Notes: generated by a model not told the origin, from the sequence alone. A DNA stretch of 64,000 nt from Acidobacteria bacterium SCN 69-37 (GCA_001724025.1 MEDJ01000012.1:1-64000), one strand, 5' to 3'. Positions 44,346 through 53,206 are shown, counted from the stretch's first letter. Numbers and translations are program-made.

Positions 44346-45206
44346 ATGCGCGACGACCGTTGCTTCGAGTGGCGTTGTGCGCAACTGGGCGCGCGACCAC
44401 GACGGTCCCTCGCGGGTTTACTCTCCACTGTGACATTCACAGGCGCCATCGGCCGGGTGTGTTCCTATCCACTGCGGCTCATCATCTCTGCATGCGTCCG
44501 GCTGGGCATCCACCCGAATGTTCTCACGTTCACCGGCGTGCTCATCAACATCGCCGCCGGCTGGGCCCTGGCGCTCGGGGAATTCCTGACGGCCGGCGTC
44601 ATCATGGTGGTCGCCAACATCTTCGACTTCATCGACGGGAAGGTGGCGACCGACAGCGGCCAGACCACCCGCTTCGGCGGCTTCTGGGACTCGGTCATCG
44701 ACCGTTTCTCGGACTTCGCGCTGTGGGTCGGGCTGATCTACCTCTACGCCTCGCTCGGCCGCACGGACTACGTGATGATCACGGCCGTCGCCATGGTGTT
44801 CGCGACCATGACGAGCTACGCACGGGCGCGCGCCGAATCGCTGATCCCGAAGTGCAAGGTCGGGTTCATGGAACGGCCCGAGCGCATCGTGCTCTTCATG
44901 ATCGGGGCGTTCACGAACCGGATGGCGGCCGTCATGTGGGTGATCGGCGTGCTGTCGATCGTGACGGCGATCAACCGCATCCAGCTCACCTACTTCGAAC
45001 TCGAGGGCAAACCGCAGCCGAGCCGCACGGGCCCGTTCGGCTGGTTCGTCCGCGCCTTCTACTGGACCGACGACCGCGCCACGCTGGCCTACGACGTGTG
45101 GGTCATCGCCATCCTCGCCTTCGTCTGGCTCACGCCGCCCGGATGGCTCGGGGATCCGACCGCTGTCGGGGGACAGGGCCTGCTGCAGTGGCTGTTTGAC
45201 CTGTAG
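44346..45206 (+). CDS. CDP-alcohol phosphatidyltransferase family protein
   Basis: A 286-residue polytopic membrane protein that would join a CDP-activated lipid to an alcohol. The family motif D-x2-D-G-x2-A-R-x8-G-x3-D-x3-D appears as DFIDGKVATDSG through GGFWDSVID with all four Asp in place, but Arg is replaced by Thr. Product not known; myo-inositol- or archaetidyl-type enzymes are possible. A GTG at 44430 is another start. The stop TAG is part of a 28-bp palindrome. Confidence 0.82.
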   Translation: MRDDRCFEWRCAQLGARPRRSLAGLLSTVTFTGAIGRVCSYPLRLIISACVRLGIHPNVLTFTGVLINIAAGWALALGEFLTAGVIMVVANIFDFIDGKVATDSGQTTRFGGFWDSVIDRFSDFALWVGLIYLYASLGRTDYVMITAVAMVFATMTSYARARAESLIPKCKVGFMERPERIVLFMIGAFTNRMAAVMWVIGVLSIVTAINRIQLTYFELEGKPQPSRTGPFGWFVRAFYWTDDRATLAYDVWVIAILAFVWLTPPGWLGDPTAVGGQGLLQWLFDL

Positions 45207-45299
45207 GGGCGACGCATGCGTCGCCCCTACCATCGGCATGCGTCGCCCCTACGATGATCGGCATGCGTCGTTCGTGCAATTGGCGCGCGTCGCCCCTAC
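45203..45299. repeat. GTAGGGGCGACGC palindromic repeat cluster
   Basis: A perfect 28-bp palindrome at 45203-45230 (GTAGGGGCGACGCA and its complement), then half-copies at 45237-45252 and 45260-45270 and a final half at 45283-45299. The cluster fills the gap between two convergent genes. The TAG at 45204-45206 ends the phosphatidyltransferase gene, and the reverse TAG at 45298-45296 ends tdk. Confidence 0.85.
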
Positions 45300-45871
45300 C
45301 CCCTCGCGGTTTCATCAGGCGGCTCGTAGCAGTGCCGGCAGCGGGCTTCGTAGGTGCCGGACGCGCCGACGAGCACGCGGTCGTGTGAAGGCACGAGCCG
45401 CTGCGTCCGGTTCGCGGGCCCGCCGCAGACCATGCAGATGGCCAGCGTCTTCGTGATGTACTCGGCCGAGGCGAGCAGTTGCGGCATCGGTTCGAACGGC
45501 ACGCCGCGATAATCGAGATCGAGCCCCGCGACAATCACGCGCTTCCCTGCCGCGGCCAGCCTGGCGCAGACGTCCGGGAGACCGTTGTCGAAGAACTGTC
45601 CCTCGTCGATCCCCACGACTTCGGTCGATGGCCGCACCTGCGCCAGCAGTTCCGTCGACGTAGCCACGTCGACCGACGGCAGCTTCATCTCGCTGTGCGA
45701 CACGATCGCCATCTCGTCATAGCGATCGTCGACCGCGGGCTTGAAGATCTGCACACGCTGCCGGGCAATCTGCGCGCGACGCAGCCGGCGGATCAGTTCC
45801 TCGCTCTTGCCGCTGAACATGCTGCCGGCAATGACTTCGATCCAGCCGGCGCGCGACGGGCGATGATCCAT
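45296..45871 (-). CDS. tdk: Thymidine kinase
   Basis: Phosphorylates thymidine in the salvage pathway. The 191-residue protein has the P-loop [22 protein letters not shown] with the catalytic Glu, [11 protein letters not shown], a zinc site CMVCGG with CRHC, and the GTYEARC lasso segment. The stop lies in the repeat cluster, and the ATG is directly preceded by a pyrimidine-rich repeat shared with rluB. Confidence 0.94.
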   Translation of the reverse strand: MDHRPSRAGWIEVIAGSMFSGKSEELIRRLRRAQIARQRVQIFKPAVDDRYDEMAIVSHSEMKLPSVDVATSTELLAQVRPSTEVVGIDEGQFFDNGLPDVCARLAAAGKRVIVAGLDLDYRGVPFEPMPQLLASAEYITKTLAICMVCGGPANRTQRLVPSHDRVLVGASGTYEARCRHCYEPPDETARG

Positions 45872-45910
45872 GGGAGGCGGGAAGGCGGCAGGCGGGGAGG
45901 AGGCGGGAAG
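45872..45910 (-). repeat. Pyrimidine-rich repeat abutting the tdk start
   Basis: On the minus strand a run of CCCGCCT/CCT units ends at the tdk ATG and is nearly the same as the stretch before rluB (40089-40126). No Shine-Dalgarno sequence is visible between it and the ATG. Confidence 0.75.
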
Positions 45911-45948
45911 GGCCGCGGGCGGCTCCCCTGCCGGCCTCCCTCACAGGC

Positions 45949-46512
45949 CTACACGCGGCCGAGGTACTCCCCGGTCTCGGTGTTGACGCGGATGGCGTCG
46001 CCCGTCTCGATGAACGACGGCACGTTGACCACGAGACCGGTTTCGAGCGTCGCAGGCTTGATCTGCGCCGACGCCGTCGCGCCCTTGATGCCGGGAACGG
46101 TGTCGGTCACCTTCAAGTCCACGGTCACCGGCAGGTGGATGCCGACAGGCTCCTCCTCGTAGAACTCGACGTTGATCGTCGCGTCCGGCAGCAGGTAGAG
46201 CGCGTTGTCCCCCAGCACGTCGAGCCCGAGGTGGATCTGGTCGTACGTCGCGGTGTTCATGAAGTGGAACAGGTCGCCGTCGCGATAGAGGAACTGCATC
46301 TCGTGCTCGTCCAGCGTCGCGCGCTCGACGTCGTCTTCCGCCCGGAACTTGTTGTCGAGCAGCCGGCCCGACCGGATGTCGCGCATGCGGCACTGGACGT
46401 GGCCGCGCTTGTTGCCCGGGGTGATGTGGTGCAGTTCGATCACGCGGCAGAGCGCGCTCTCGTACTTGATCAGCATGCCTTTGCGGAGTCGGGTCGCTTG
46501 AACTGAACTCAT
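45949..46512 (-). CDS. efp: Elongation factor P
   Basis: Helps ribosomes past proline runs. The 187-residue protein has three beta-barrel domains, with ATRLRKGMLIKYE at the start and the C-terminal signature around VPSFIETGDAIRVNTETGEYLGRV. The tip loop reads TPGNKRGH: Asn is at the position of the modified Lys34 of Escherichia coli, and Lys comes next. The modification may therefore differ or be absent. It lies just downstream of the Hsp20 promoter region on the other strand. Confidence 0.93.
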   Translation of the reverse strand: MSSVQATRLRKGMLIKYESALCRVIELHHITPGNKRGHVQCRMRDIRSGRLLDNKFRAEDDVERATLDEHEMQFLYRDGDLFHFMNTATYDQIHLGLDVLGDNALYLLPDATINVEFYEEEPVGIHLPVTVDLKVTDTVPGIKGATASAQIKPATLETGLVVNVPSFIETGDAIRVNTETGEYLGRV

Positions 46513-46590
46513 AGGTGTCTGAAGGGGCCGGGACGTGAAACCCGTATTCTATCAGCCCGCACGGCACCGGCTCGGTTACGATGAGGAGGT

Positions 46591-46983
46591 ATGCCCTGGG
46601 ATCCGGTCCGGGACCTGCTCACCATGCAGGGCCGTCTCGAAAGCCTGTTCGGCCAGGCGACGCCCGGCTGGGTGCCGCCTGTCGATCTCGTCGAGTGCCG
46701 CAACCGCTACGTGCTGACCGTCGAACTGCCGGGACTCGCCCGCGAGGATGTCACCCTGGAGTTCGGCGATCAGGTGCTGACGATCCGGGGAGCGCGGCCC
46801 GGTGAAACCTGCGAGCCGGAACGGTATCAGCAGCTCGAGCGCGGCCAGGGTCAGTTCTCCCGCGCGTTCCGGTTCGCCGCGGCCGTCGACGCGACCGCCG
46901 TCGTTGCGGACATGCGCGACGGCATCCTGACGATCACGGTGCCGAAGGTCGCGACCACCGTCCACCATATCGAAGTGAGCTGA
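46591..46983 (+). CDS. Hsp20-family small heat-shock protein
   Basis: A 130-residue chaperone with an alpha-crystallin domain: VPPVDLVECRNRYVLTVELPGLAREDVTLEF, LTIRGARP, and the close ADMRDGILTITVPK. The N-terminal arm is short and the C-terminal I-x-I is only weakly seen (IEVS). A GAGGAGGT ribosome site lies upstream. Three bases separate it from the HtrA gene, so folding and proteolysis of damaged proteins are encoded together. Confidence 0.92.
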   Translation: MPWDPVRDLLTMQGRLESLFGQATPGWVPPVDLVECRNRYVLTVELPGLAREDVTLEFGDQVLTIRGARPGETCEPERYQQLERGQGQFSRAFRFAAAVDATAVVADMRDGILTITVPKVATTVHHIEVS

Positions 46984-46986
46984 TCC

Positions 46987-48144
46987 ATGTCGTTCTCACG
47001 CGGCCGCCTCGCGGCGTTCGTGGCGTCGATTCTCGGCGCCGGTTTCGTCGTCGGTCTCGTGGTCTCGGGACGGCTCGACCTGGCGCCGCGCTCGGCCGCG
47101 GCCCCGGATCCGCAGGCCGCCCAGGCCACCGATCCGGCGCCGGCCGTCGACACCCCGGCCCCGGCCACGGCCGCGGTCCTGCCCGATCTGTCGACCATCG
47201 CCGAGCGTGCCCTCGAAGCCTCGGTCAACATTTCGTCGACCAACCTCGTCCAGGTCCCCGTCGATCCGTTCTTCGGGACGTTTTTCGGCAACCGCGTCCA
47301 GCAGTCGCAGAGCCTCGGCTCGGGCGTCATCGTCTCGGCCGACGGTTACATCCTGACGAACACGCACGTGATCGGGAATCAGGCCGACACCATCCGCGTG
47401 ACGACAGGCGACGGTCCGCCGCAGGCAGCGAAGCTCATCGGCATCGATCGCGTCAGCGACCTGGCGGTGGTGAAGATCGAGGGCACGACCTTCAAGCCGC
47501 TGCCGTGGGGCGACTCGGGCAGGCTCCGGGTGGCCGAGTGGGTCCTGGCCATCGGCAACCCGTTCCAGTTGAGCGGCACGGTCACGCTGGGCATCATCTC
47601 CACGGTGACGCGATCGGGCGATCAGGTCGGATCGGTCCAGGACTTCATCCAGACCGACGCCGCGATCAACCCTGGCAATTCCGGCGGCGCGCTCATCAAC
47701 GCGCGCGGCGAGCTGGTGGGTATCAACACGATGATCTACACCGAGACCGGCGGCTATCAGGGCATCGGCTTCGCCATCCCCTCGAACGCCGCGCGGTCGA
47801 TCATGAGCGAGCTCATCGAGAACGGCGTCGTGTCGTGGGGCTCGATCGGACGCGTCAGCTTCGTCACGGTCGACGAGCGCCTCGCGCGCCGGAACGGCCT
47901 GCCCTCGGCCGGCGCCTACGTCCGCGAGATCTACCGCAACGATCCCGCGCACCGCGCCGGTCTCGAGCCCGGCGATCTCGTCGTCGCCGTGAACGGCCAG
48001 CCCGTGACGTCGGCCGATCAGCTCACCCGCCAGGTCGTCAGGATGAAGGTCGGGTCGACCGCCACCCTGCAGGTCGTCAAGGGCGAGACGGGCCGCACGG
48101 TCGACATCGCCGTGCCGGTTGTCGCCCGCGGCGCCGCGCGCTGA
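46987..48144 (+). CDS. HtrA/DegP-family periplasmic serine protease
   Basis: A 385-residue protein with an N-terminal membrane or signal segment (FVASILGAGFVVGLVVSG), a Pro/Ala-rich linker, the trypsin-like domain with His in TNTHVIG, Asp in SDLAVVKIE and Ser in NPGNSGGAL, and one C-terminal PDZ domain (GAYVREIYRNDPAHRAGLEPGDLVVAVNG). One PDZ rather than two suggests a DegS-like or general stress protease. Operon with hsp20. Confidence 0.93.
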   Translation: MSFSRGRLAAFVASILGAGFVVGLVVSGRLDLAPRSAAAPDPQAAQATDPAPAVDTPAPATAAVLPDLSTIAERALEASVNISSTNLVQVPVDPFFGTFFGNRVQQSQSLGSGVIVSADGYILTNTHVIGNQADTIRVTTGDGPPQAAKLIGIDRVSDLAVVKIEGTTFKPLPWGDSGRLRVAEWVLAIGNPFQLSGTVTLGIISTVTRSGDQVGSVQDFIQTDAAINPGNSGGALINARGELVGINTMIYTETGGYQGIGFAIPSNAARSIMSELIENGVVSWGSIGRVSFVTVDERLARRNGLPSAGAYVREIYRNDPAHRAGLEPGDLVVAVNGQPVTSADQLTRQVVRMKVGSTATLQVVKGETGRTVDIAVPVVARGAAR

Positions 48145-48240
48145 CGCGCAGGCGCGTCGTCTCGCAGCAGTCAGACGCGTCCCCAACTCCGCTTCCTGGC
48201 GTGGATACTTCTGGCGTGGGAGCCTGCGCTCAACACGCTC
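48145..48240. repeat. Short gap with a GTAGGAGC/GCTCCCAC inverted repeat
   Basis: On the minus strand GGTAGGAGCG, a spacer of about 13 bases and GCTCCCAC form an inverted repeat between convergent htrA-like and mpg genes. The mpg stop TAG (48243-48241) is part of the GTAG end. Confidence 0.55.
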
Positions 48241-48849
48241 CTACCGTGGTCCGCTGACCGCCGGGTGTCCCTTCCAGTGGCAGCGCCACGGCCGATCCAC
48301 GGCCTGGCGGATGCCGATGCGTCCCGAATAGACAAGCGCGACGGGACTCACCCCGCTCTCCTCGATCCGCATCGGCCCGGCCACGAGATCGGTGCCGTTC
48401 AGCGTGCGATCGATCGCCATCGCCACGGTCAGGTTGCCCGGCCCGCGACAGAGCGCCGGCTCGGCAATCGCGCCGGCATCGCGTCGCCGGCGCTGCTGGC
48501 GACGGGCACGCATCAGCTCGATCCCCTCGACGGGCGCCAGCGCGCGGATGAGGATGGCGGCAGGATGGCCCTCGGCCTCGGTCACCGCGTTGACGAGTTC
48601 GTGGATGCCGTAATTGAGATAGACGTACGCGCGGCCGGGCGGCCCGTACAGGGGTGCGTTCCGCGGCGTCAGGCCGGGAGCCGCATGGCAGGCCGGATCG
48701 TCCTCGCCGATATAGGCTTCGGCCTCCACGATGATCCCCGCCGTCGGCCCGTCCGGGTGATCGCGCACCAGGACCTTGCCGATCAGGTCGGCCAGGACGT
48801 CGAGCGTGGGGCGATCGTAGAACGCGACGGGGAGCGCATGGCGCGTCAC
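48241..48849 (-). CDS. mpg: 3-methyladenine DNA glycosylase (AAG/MPG type)
   Basis: Excises alkylated purines in base-excision repair. The 202-residue protein shows VEAEAYIGEDDPACHA with the catalytic Glu, TPRNAPLYGPPGRAYVYLNYGIHELVN, AILIRALAPVEG, RGPGNLT and the end VDRPWRCHW. GTG 48849 overlaps the uvrA stop as GTGA, linking two DNA-repair genes. Confidence 0.93.
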   Translation of the reverse strand: MTRHALPVAFYDRPTLDVLADLIGKVLVRDHPDGPTAGIIVEAEAYIGEDDPACHAAPGLTPRNAPLYGPPGRAYVYLNYGIHELVNAVTEAEGHPAAILIRALAPVEGIELMRARRQQRRRRDAGAIAEPALCRGPGNLTVAMAIDRTLNGTDLVAGPMRIEESGVSPVALVYSGRIGIRQAVDRPWRCHWKGHPAVSGPR

Positions 48850-51839
48850 GACTGATCCGCGAGCTCGCGCTCGCGCGAGGCCTCGAGCGCGCGGCGCAGA
48901 TAGGTCCCCGTGTACGACCCGGCGATCTCGGCCACCTGCTCGGGTGTGCCGGCGGCCACCACCTCGCCGCCAGCCGCGCCGCCGTCGGGTCCCAGGTCGA
49001 CGATCCAGTCCGCAGTCTTCAGGACGTCGAGGTTGTGCTCGATCACGAGCAGGCTGTGTCCGGCCGCCAGCAGCCGCCGGAACGCCGCGACGAGCTTGGC
49101 GATGTCGTCGAAGTGCAGCCCCGTCGTCGGCTCGTCGAGCACGTAGAGCATGCGCTCGCCGCTCTGCGATCCCAGGTGTGCCGCAATCTTGATCCGCTGG
49201 GCCTCGCCGCCCGAGAGCGTCGTCGCGGGCTGGCCGAGGTGCAGGTAGCCGAGGCCGATCTCGTCGAGCACCTGGAGCCGGCGCGTGACCTTCGTCGCAC
49301 CCGCGAAGAACGTCAGCGCCTCGCGCACGGTCAGCGACAGCACCTGGTCGATGTTCTTCCCCTTGTACTTGACCTCGAGGACCTGCGGCCGGAAGCGCTT
49401 GCCCTCGCACTGATCGCAGGGGACGAACACATCGGCCAGGAACTGCATCTCGACGCGGACGACGCCCTCGCCCTCGCACGCCTCGCAGCGGCCGCCGGCC
49501 ACGTTGAACGAGAAATGACTCGGCGTCAGCCCGTTGGCCCGCGCTTCCTTCGTGGACGCGAACAGCTCCCGGATCGGATCGAACGCCTTGAGATAGGTCA
49601 CCGGGTTCGAGCGAGGCGTCCGGCCGATCGGCTGCTGGTCGACGAGCACCGCGTCCGTGATGTATTCGGTGCCATCGATCGTCTCGTACGAGCCGACCGG
49701 GCGGTCCCACTCGCCCTTCGCGCGCTTGATCGCGGCGTAGATCACGTCGTGCACGAGCGTGGACTTGCCCGATCCGCTCACGCCCGTGATGCACGTCAGC
49801 AGGCCGAGCGGGATCTCGACGGTGATGCCCTTCAGGTTGTGCGCCGACGCCCCTGTCACCCGCAGGCGCTGCGGCCCCGGCCGACGACGCGGCCCCGGGC
49901 TGGTAATCGTCAGCTCCTCGCGCAGGTACCGCGCGGTGAGTGACTTCGGGTCCTCGAGCAGACCGGCAAACGACCCGGCGTAGATGATGCGTCCGCCCTG
50001 CTCGCCCGCGCCGAGCCCGAGGTCGACGACTTCGTCCGCCACGCGAATCATGTCGGCGTCGTGCTCGACCACGATTACGGTGTTGCCCTGATCGCGGAGC
50101 TGCCGCAGGATGCGGATGAGACGCTCGTTGTCGCGCGGGTGCAGGCCGATCGACGGCTCGTCGAGCACGTAGAGGGTGTCGACGAGCGCCGAGCCGAGCG
50201 ACGTGGCGAGACTGATCCGCTGCGCCTCGCCGCCCGACAACGTCGACGACAGTCGATCGAGCGTCACGTAGTCGAGTCCCACGTCGATCAGGAACCCGAG
50301 CCGGCGGCGGATCTCGCGCAGCAGCTTCTCGGCCACCGTCGCGTCGCGGGCGCCGAGTGACAGCGCCTCGAAGAACGCGAGCGCCTCGCGGACGGTGAAT
50401 GCGCACACCTGGTCGATGGTCGCGTCGCCCACGCGGACGTCGCGCGCCTCGCGCCGCAGCCGCGTGCCGCCGCACGCCGTGCACGTCTGGTAGCCGCGGT
50501 ACCGGCTCAGGAACACGCGCACGTGCACCTTGTATTTCTTCTTCTCGAGCGCGTCGAAGAAGCCGCGAATGCCCGGCCACGCCGCGTCGCCGTCGACAAT
50601 CAGGTGCCGCGTCGCCTCCGGCAGGTCCGCCCAGGGGACGTCGACCGGAATGCCGCGCTCTTTGGCTACCCGCCGCAACTGCGTGAGGTACGTCCGGTAG
50701 TGCGGCTTGGTCCACGGCTCGATCGCGCCGTCGGCCAGCGTCTTCGCAGGATCGGGTACCACGAGCGCCAGATCCAGTTCGACGACGTTCCCGAAACCAT
50801 GACACGTGGGACAGGCGCCGAAGGGGTTATTGAAGGAGAACAGGCGCGGCTGCGGTCGCTCGTACGCGATGCCGCACGTCCGGCACTCGAACACCTCGCT
50901 GAAACGGTGCGTCGTGCCCGGGGTTCCCGTGGCATCGACCTCGATGGCAAACGCCGCGCCCTCGCCTTCCCCGAACGACACCTCGATCGAGTCGGTGAGC
51001 CGGCCGCGCCCCTCCGCATCGACCTTCACGCGATCGACGACGACCGCCAGCGAGTCGAGCCCGTCGAGCGCCGCAGGGTCGGCGAGCAGGTCGTCGAACG
51101 TCCGGGTCCGGCCGCCGACGAGCGCGCGGCCGAATCCGCGGCGGCGCAGGGTTTCGATGGCCGCGGCGGCCGCGGCCCGTTGCGCGTCTGTCCCCGTCTC
51201 GGCCGACGCGTCGACAGGCCGGGCGTCGTCGGCCTCATCGTCGCCCGCGTCGTCGTCGAGGTCGGCCATCGTCAGACGCGGCCCCGACGCCGCCACGAGC
51301 GGCCGATCGAACCCGATCAGTAGCCGGGTGCCGACGGGCAGGCGGAGCAGGGCGCCCGCGGCGGCCTCGGGCGATTCGCGTTCGACCTCGCGGCCGCACT
51401 GCCGGCAGATCGTGCGTCCCACACGGGCCCACAGCAGCCGCAGGTAATCGTGGATCTCGGTGGTCGTCCCGACGGTCGACCGGGGATTGCGCGTCGAGTT
51501 CTTCTGCCGGATGGCAATGGCCGGGCTGATGCCGTCGATCCGATCGACGTCCGGCTTCTGCATCCGCTCCAGGAACTGGCGCGCGTAGGCCGACAGGGAC
51601 TCGACGTAGCGCCGCTGCCCTTCGGCGTAGATGGTGTCGAACGCCAGCGACGACTTGCCCGAGCCGCTCACGCCCGTGAAGACGATCAGCCGCCGGTGCG
51701 GCAGGGCGAGGTCGACGCCCTTCAGGTTGTGCGTGCGCGCCCCGCGGACGATCAGCTGCCCGCGCGCCCTGTCGGTCGGCGCGGGCCCGTCGGTATCGGT
51801 ACGGAGGTGAGGCGGCGGCTGCACTGGTGTTCGTCCCAA
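48846..51839 (-). CDS. uvrA: Excinuclease ABC subunit A
   Basis: Damage-recognition ATPase of nucleotide excision repair, 997 residues. There are two ABC modules, with Walker A GVSGSGKSS near residue 55 and GVSGSGKST near 645, two LSGGEAQR signatures and the zinc clusters CRQCG, CRTCG...CPTCHG and CEACEGEG. An acidic insert (about 185-215, rich in Asp, Ala and Glu) is larger than usual. The start is TTG 51839 or GTG 51824. uvrC is in the window; uvrB is not. Confidence 0.95.
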   Translation of the reverse strand: MGRTPVQPPPHLRTDTDGPAPTDRARGQLIVRGARTHNLKGVDLALPHRRLIVFTGVSGSGKSSLAFDTIYAEGQRRYVESLSAYARQFLERMQKPDVDRIDGISPAIAIRQKNSTRNPRSTVGTTTEIHDYLRLLWARVGRTICRQCGREVERESPEAAAGALLRLPVGTRLLIGFDRPLVAASGPRLTMADLDDDAGDDEADDARPVDASAETGTDAQRAAAAAAIETLRRRGFGRALVGGRTRTFDDLLADPAALDGLDSLAVVVDRVKVDAEGRGRLTDSIEVSFGEGEGAAFAIEVDATGTPGTTHRFSEVFECRTCGIAYERPQPRLFSFNNPFGACPTCHGFGNVVELDLALVVPDPAKTLADGAIEPWTKPHYRTYLTQLRRVAKERGIPVDVPWADLPEATRHLIVDGDAAWPGIRGFFDALEKKKYKVHVRVFLSRYRGYQTCTACGGTRLRREARDVRVGDATIDQVCAFTVREALAFFEALSLGARDATVAEKLLREIRRRLGFLIDVGLDYVTLDRLSSTLSGGEAQRISLATSLGSALVDTLYVLDEPSIGLHPRDNERLIRILRQLRDQGNTVIVVEHDADMIRVADEVVDLGLGAGEQGGRIIYAGSFAGLLEDPKSLTARYLREELTITSPGPRRRPGPQRLRVTGASAHNLKGITVEIPLGLLTCITGVSGSGKSTLVHDVIYAAIKRAKGEWDRPVGSYETIDGTEYITDAVLVDQQPIGRTPRSNPVTYLKAFDPIRELFASTKEARANGLTPSHFSFNVAGGRCEACEGEGVVRVEMQFLADVFVPCDQCEGKRFRPQVLEVKYKGKNIDQVLSLTVREALTFFAGATKVTRRLQVLDEIGLGYLHLGQPATTLSGGEAQRIKIAAHLGSQSGERMLYVLDEPTTGLHFDDIAKLVAAFRRLLAAGHSLLVIEHNLDVLKTADWIVDLGPDGGAAGGEVVAAGTPEQVAEIAGSYTGTYLRRALEASRERELADQS

Positions 51840-51990
51840 ATCTCGATCGTAACACCACCGCCGGGCGGGTCTTGGCCTCCCGGGCCGGGCGTGCTATCCT
51901 CCCCCGAAGGTCCAAGTCAAACGCTCATCGTTCCGACGCATATTCCCCCCGCACATCCCAGTGACCATCGCAGACGAGCGGCGTGAGCAT

Positions 51991-52005
51991 TTGACCCAGG
52001 GTCAA
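51991..52005. promoter_or_regulatory. Perfect palindrome upstream of the RRM gene
   Basis: TTGACCC-A-GGGTCAA, 7-bp arms. Its left arm is also a -35-like TTGACC, 17 bases before TCAATT. Candidate operator of the RNA-binding protein gene, which starts 36 bases downstream. Confidence 0.4.
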
Positions 52006-52040
52006 TCCAGAGCTCAATTCCAGATACGAGGATAGTTTCA

Positions 52041-52649
52041 GTGGCTGTACGTCTGTTCGTTGGCAACATGCCGTATGGGGCAACCGAGGCGGACCTGCGG
52101 TCGCATTTCGCGACCGTCGGCAACCCGTCCCACATCGTCATTCCCGTCGATCGCGAGACTGGCCGTCCGCGCGGGTTTGCCTTCGTCGAGTTCCTCGACC
52201 GTGGCCTTGCGGAACAGGCGATCACGCGATTCAACCAGCAGCCGTTCATGGGCCGCAGCCTGTCGGTGAGCGAAGCGCGGCCGCGCGAGGAGCGACCGGG
52301 CGGGTTCAGCGGCGGGCCGCGGCCCGGCGGCGGGTTCAGCGGTCCGCGGCCCGCTGGACCGGGTGGCGGCTTCGGTGGTCCCCGACCGGGCGGCCCCGGC
52401 GGCTTCTCGTCGGGAGGTGCCGGCTCGAGCCAGGCCCCGGCGGGCAACCGCAACTTCGGGCCCCCGAAGAAGAAGGGCGGCTCGAACGACAAGCGCTGGG
52501 AAGCCAAGGACCGTGGCCCGAAGGGGCCGATCAAGGAACGGTACACCGGTCGTCTCGGCGGCCTGTACGACGACCCGGGCGACGATGTCGCGGACGAGGT
52601 GGACGATTTCGATGATGTCGCGTCGAGGGCCGACGACGACGAAAACTGA
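52041..52649 (+). CDS. RRM RNA-binding protein with Gly/Pro-rich tail
   Basis: A 202-residue protein. Residues 1-80 are a single RNA-recognition motif with RNP2 LFVGNMPY and RNP1 RGFAFVEF. Residues 85-140 are Gly/Pro/Arg-rich repeats (GGPRPGGG-like), then a basic GPPKKKGG and an acidic end (DDFDDVASRADDDE). The layout is like bacterial cold-response RNA chaperones of the cyanobacterial Rbp type, with an unusually long disordered tail. GTG 52041 is the start. Confidence 0.9.
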   Translation: MAVRLFVGNMPYGATEADLRSHFATVGNPSHIVIPVDRETGRPRGFAFVEFLDRGLAEQAITRFNQQPFMGRSLSVSEARPREERPGGFSGGPRPGGGFSGPRPAGPGGGFGGPRPGGPGGFSSGGAGSSQAPAGNRNFGPPKKKGGSNDKRWEAKDRGPKGPIKERYTGRLGGLYDDPGDDVADEVDDFDDVASRADDDEN

Positions 52650-52725
52650 CCGTCCAGCCGGGACGCCGGCCCGGCTCCCCGCGCGGGAGCCAGGGCCAGC
52701 GTCCCGATACGTGTGACCGGCGCTC

Positions 52726-53172
52726 ATGCAGGCGCACATCCGGGTCACCATCTTCCTGTTCGTCCTGTTCGGCGCCCTGGCCATCGTCACGGCGATCGTG
52801 GCGCCGCGGCTGTCGGCGACCGCCGCGGCAACCCTGGCCACCTCGGGCGAAGACGGCGCCGATCTCGGTGCCGAATTGATCGCGTGGACCGGCCGGGCGC
52901 TCGCGATTACCGCAGCGATCCTGGCGCCACCGAGCCTGCTCTGTGCGTGGGGGCTGCGGCGCCGACGCAACTGGGCCCGGTGGCTCGGCATCTTTCTGGG
53001 CGCGCTGGCCATCGTCCAGGTGCCTGTCGGCACGTTTCTCGGCGCCTACGTCCTGTGGGTCCTGCTCAGCGAACGCTTCGAGCCCTGGTTCGAGCCGCCC
53101 GAATCCCCTGCGCCGCCCGCGACCGCCCCGGACGCCCCATCCGCATCCGAAGACGAACCGCCGAGGGCATGA
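52726..53172 (+). CDS. Small membrane protein
   Basis: A 148-residue protein with about three or four membrane segments (TIFLFVLFGALAIVTAIVA, ITAAILAPPSLLCAWGL, LGIFLGALAIVQVPVGTFLG) and a Pro/Ala-rich cytoplasmic or periplasmic end. No recognised domain. It follows the RRM gene by 76 bases, in the same direction. Confidence 0.7.
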   Translation: MQAHIRVTIFLFVLFGALAIVTAIVAPRLSATAAATLATSGEDGADLGAELIAWTGRALAITAAILAPPSLLCAWGLRRRRNWARWLGIFLGALAIVQVPVGTFLGAYVLWVLLSERFEPWFEPPESPAPPATAPDAPSASEDEPPRA

Positions 53173-53206
53173 GCCGCGAGGCATCCGCCAACGGCGTTCC
53201 CGCGGT

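Noticed and set aside
40879-44433. Very long (1184-residue) plus-strand frame opposite scpA, the M50 protease and uvrC
   Set aside because: It is the antisense of three well-supported genes; rich in Gln, His and Arg without any fold. High GC makes such shadow frames common.
45203-45299. CRISPR array
   Set aside because: Repeat units are palindromes of changing length without regular spacers, and no cas genes are near.
48241-50805. A single large minus-strand protein joining uvrA antigenic frame and mpg
   Set aside because: The upper part is out of frame with uvrA. The real mpg begins at GTG 48849, coupled by GTGA to uvrA.
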